Origin: Flavisolibacter sp.
Lineage (GTDB): Bacteria > Bacteroidota > Bacteroidia > Chitinophagales > Chitinophagaceae
Length of the DNA: 6,583 nucleotides
NCBI GenBank assembly: GCA_025936195.1
Contig: JAICTW010000157.1
Span: 1-6,583 of the forward strand
Reading direction: 5' to 3'
The notes under the pieces were generated by a model. That model had not been told where the DNA came from. It did not search any database and saw only the letters and a list, made by a program, of their open reading frames with translations. Position 1 is the stretch's first letter. Every line of letters starts with the position of its first letter. Shown in pieces: positions 5,454 through 6,583 of this stretch. Position numbers and translations under genes: made by a program.

Positions 5454-5854
5454 ACAAGACTATATTATTTGTTGAAGACGATGAAGATGACAGAGGGTTT
5501 TTATTGGATGCAGTAAAAAATGCAAACCCTTCGGTGGACGTCATCTTTGCCGGAAATGGAATAGAGGCTTTGGATTATTTGCGCAAAGGCCAGTTAGAAA
5601 GGCAACTCCCCAGCTTAATTGTATTAGATCTGAACATGCCCATTTTAGACGGCAAAGAAACTTACAGGAAGATTAAGGATGATCTTAAATTAGATTCCGT
5701 TCCCGTTGTCATTTTTACTTCCAGCCTCAATCCCCGCGACAGGGCTTTATTCAATCAGTTGGGAGTGGAATTCATAACCAAGCCTTATGATTTTTCCTAC
5801 ATGAATGAAATTGTAAATCACATGATCACCATGTGCGAAAGTCAGGAGAATTAA
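5450..5854 (+). CDS. Single-domain response regulator (CheY/Rcp1-like receiver)
   Basis: The 134-residue protein is one receiver domain and nothing else. The acidic pocket is at E9, D10 and D11 (ILFVEDDEDD), the phosphoacceptor is D60 in LIVLDLNMP, the conserved threonine is T90 in VIFTSS and the lysine is K111 in FITKPYD. The extended loop after beta3 and the 'VEDDEDD' start resemble the Rcp1 type of receivers that follow phytochrome-like and PAS kinases. There is no DNA-binding or enzymatic output domain, so it must act by binding a partner or by shuttling phosphate in a relay. Its ATG overlaps the kinase stop (ATGA), making that kinase the obvious phosphodonor. The final output of the operon is not encoded in this window. 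Confidence 0.95.
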   Translation: MNKTILFVEDDEDDRGFLLDAVKNANPSVDVIFAGNGIEALDYLRKGQLERQLPSLIVLDLNMPILDGKETYRKIKDDLKLDSVPVVIFTSSLNPRDRALFNQLGVEFITKPYDFSYMNEIVNHMITMCESQEN

Positions 5855-6024
5855 AGAAGGAGTTAAGTGTGGCACTCAAAGAACGATGATAGCAGCAATG
5901 CAGCTAAGTACATCATCATTCAATTTCATTTGAGCTGCTGCAACAACAAAACACCTTCCATCAGCGCCAAACAATGGAAACTCTTTTATAAAATAGAAGA
6001 AGATTTTATTTGAACCTACATCAG
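5855..6024. other. Convergent intergenic region with weak inverted repeats
   Basis: These 170 bp separate the converging receiver and hexosaminidase genes. No clear bidirectional terminator is present. Two weak stems can be drawn: GATGAT (5885-5890) with ATCATC (5912-5917), and ATAAAAT (5988-5994) with ATTTTAT (6003-6009) around an 8-base loop. Neither is GC-rich, so factor-dependent termination is possible. A minus-strand frame is open from 6097 to a TGA at 5876-5878 and has protein-like composition between about 5879 and 5975, but no usable start. Confidence 0.4.
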
Positions 6025-6583
6025 TTACTTCTTCCCTGCCCTTTTTTCCAGATCGGCAATGGAAGCTGTGATCATTCTTCCCACTTGTTCCTTGCCTCTA
6101 TAAGTTACCACCCGTATCATCACAGCATCTTCCGGCGGTGTTAACGGTTCCGAATAGGTTGGATAATAATAATCAGGGAAAGAATTATCGAAGGTGTAAT
6201 GAATCGTCAGATCAGGAACTTCCATCTTCATTCCTATTTGCAGCTTTCCATCTTTATCGCGGCTCAATGCAAATTTCGGATCGTAAACACTTGGTGCATA
6301 TTTGATTCCTGCTTCATCTAATCTTTTAAACTGCACCTCCACTTTGCCAAAGAAATGGTTCCAGTCTTTTTTTTCTTTTGGCGACCACACCGATTCGGCA
6401 ATAGCGAGTGCTCTCGGGTAAGTCATATATTCGGCATGACGCATGTTGTAAACCTGTTCTGTCCATAAATTGGCTTGTCCGCCTTTGATGTATTTGGGAT
6501 CAACACCTTCAGGCGCCGGTTCAAACTGATAAGCCTTGCTTAATAAAAGGGTAGAATAAATTCTTGGTTCAATAGCTACATCG
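6025..6583 (-). CDS. Beta-N-acetylhexosaminidase, GH20 (C-terminal part only)
   Basis: The minus-strand frame is open from the right edge (first full codon at 6582-6580) to the TAA at 6027-6025, giving 185 visible residues. An internal ATG at 6444 is not the start, because the family motifs begin upstream of it. Visible residues 1-46 hold PRIYSTLLLSKAYQFEPAP and then GGQANLWTE (34-42), which matches the GH20 'GG-A-LW-E' strand whose Trp and Glu line the N-acetylglucosamine pocket. They are followed by RHAEYMTYPRALAIAESVW (48-66), the closing stretch of the GH20 barrel. From about residue 100 the sequence (LTIHYTFDNSFPDYYYPTYSEPL, IRVVTY) resembles the C-terminal CHB_HEX_C beta domain. The enzyme removes terminal beta-linked N-acetylhexosamines from glycans and is usually exported, but the N-terminus and any signal are off the window, as are the catalytic Asp-Glu. 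It ends 170 bp from the receiver gene. Confidence 0.92.
   Translation of the reverse strand, partial: DVAIEPRIYSTLLLSKAYQFEPAPEGVDPKYIKGGQANLWTEQVYNMRHAEYMTYPRALAIAESVWSPKEKKDWNHFFGKVEVQFKRLDEAGIKYAPSVYDPKFALSRDKDGKLQIGMKMEVPDLTIHYTFDNSFPDYYYPTYSEPLTPPEDAVMIRVVTYRGKEQVGRMITASIADLEKRAGKK

Noticed and set aside
5320..5544. Minus-strand open frame across the kinase-receiver junction
   Set aside because: It runs over two well-supported genes; its Ser/Phe-rich translation reflects Lys/Glu codons on the other strand.
5886..5933. 15-codon plus-strand mini-ORF after the receiver gene
   Set aside because: It is very short, has no leader signal or family resemblance and lies in a region of weak inverted repeats; nothing supports translation.
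6025..6444. Hexosaminidase fragment taken as a complete 139-residue gene starting at 6444
   Set aside because: The same frame is open to the window edge, and the residues before that Met carry the GH20 GGQANLWTE motif, so the Met is internal and the gene is cut by the edge.
1..6583. CRISPR arrays, tRNA or rRNA genes, insertion sequences or phage genes
   Set aside because: No spaced direct repeats, cloverleaf-like segments, transposase motifs or terminal inverted repeats were found; the gaps between genes are all under 200 bp.

Overview
The window looks like a chromosomal segment from a Bacteroidota bacterium, most probably a Chitinophagaceae-type relative. This is inferred from several things: moderately AT-rich DNA, translation starts without Shine-Dalgarno sequences but with A/T-rich leaders, promoter-like TAnnTTTG boxes, a futalosine-pathway menaquinone gene, and a GH20 hexosaminidase of the kind common in polysaccharide-degrading Bacteroidota. 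The species cannot be fixed from the sequence alone.

Layout. Bases 1-231 (minus) are the N-terminus of a NupG/XapB-type nucleoside transporter, cut by the window edge. It is divergent from mqnE (418-1548, plus), which encodes aminofutalosine synthase, a radical SAM enzyme of menaquinone synthesis. Next come a Bax-inhibitor-1 family membrane protein (1661-2362) closed by a strong intrinsic terminator (2387-2412), a small MmcQ/YjbR-fold protein (2542-2868) and a small-multidrug-resistance/Gdx-like transporter (2912-3238). Three plus-strand genes then overlap by 4 bp each: an RsbQ-type alpha/beta hydrolase (3400-4206), a soluble PAS histidine kinase (4203-5453) and a single-domain response regulator (5450-5854). 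Converging on them from the right edge is the C-terminal part of a GH20 beta-N-acetylhexosaminidase (6025-6583, minus), which continues beyond the window.

How the genes work together. Most of the window is housekeeping or loosely associated genes. The standout is the hydrolase-PAS kinase-receiver operon. In Bacillus subtilis, RsbQ works with the PAS domain of the phosphatase RsbP to turn on sigma-B under energy stress. Here a hydrolase with the complete RsbQ catalytic triad is translationally coupled to a PAS domain that is joined to a histidine kinase, followed by a stand-alone receiver. The likely reading is the same bipartite sensor (hydrolase makes or delivers a small ligand to the PAS domain) with its output rewired to a phosphorelay. 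A palindrome between the likely promoter elements of this operon is a candidate operator.
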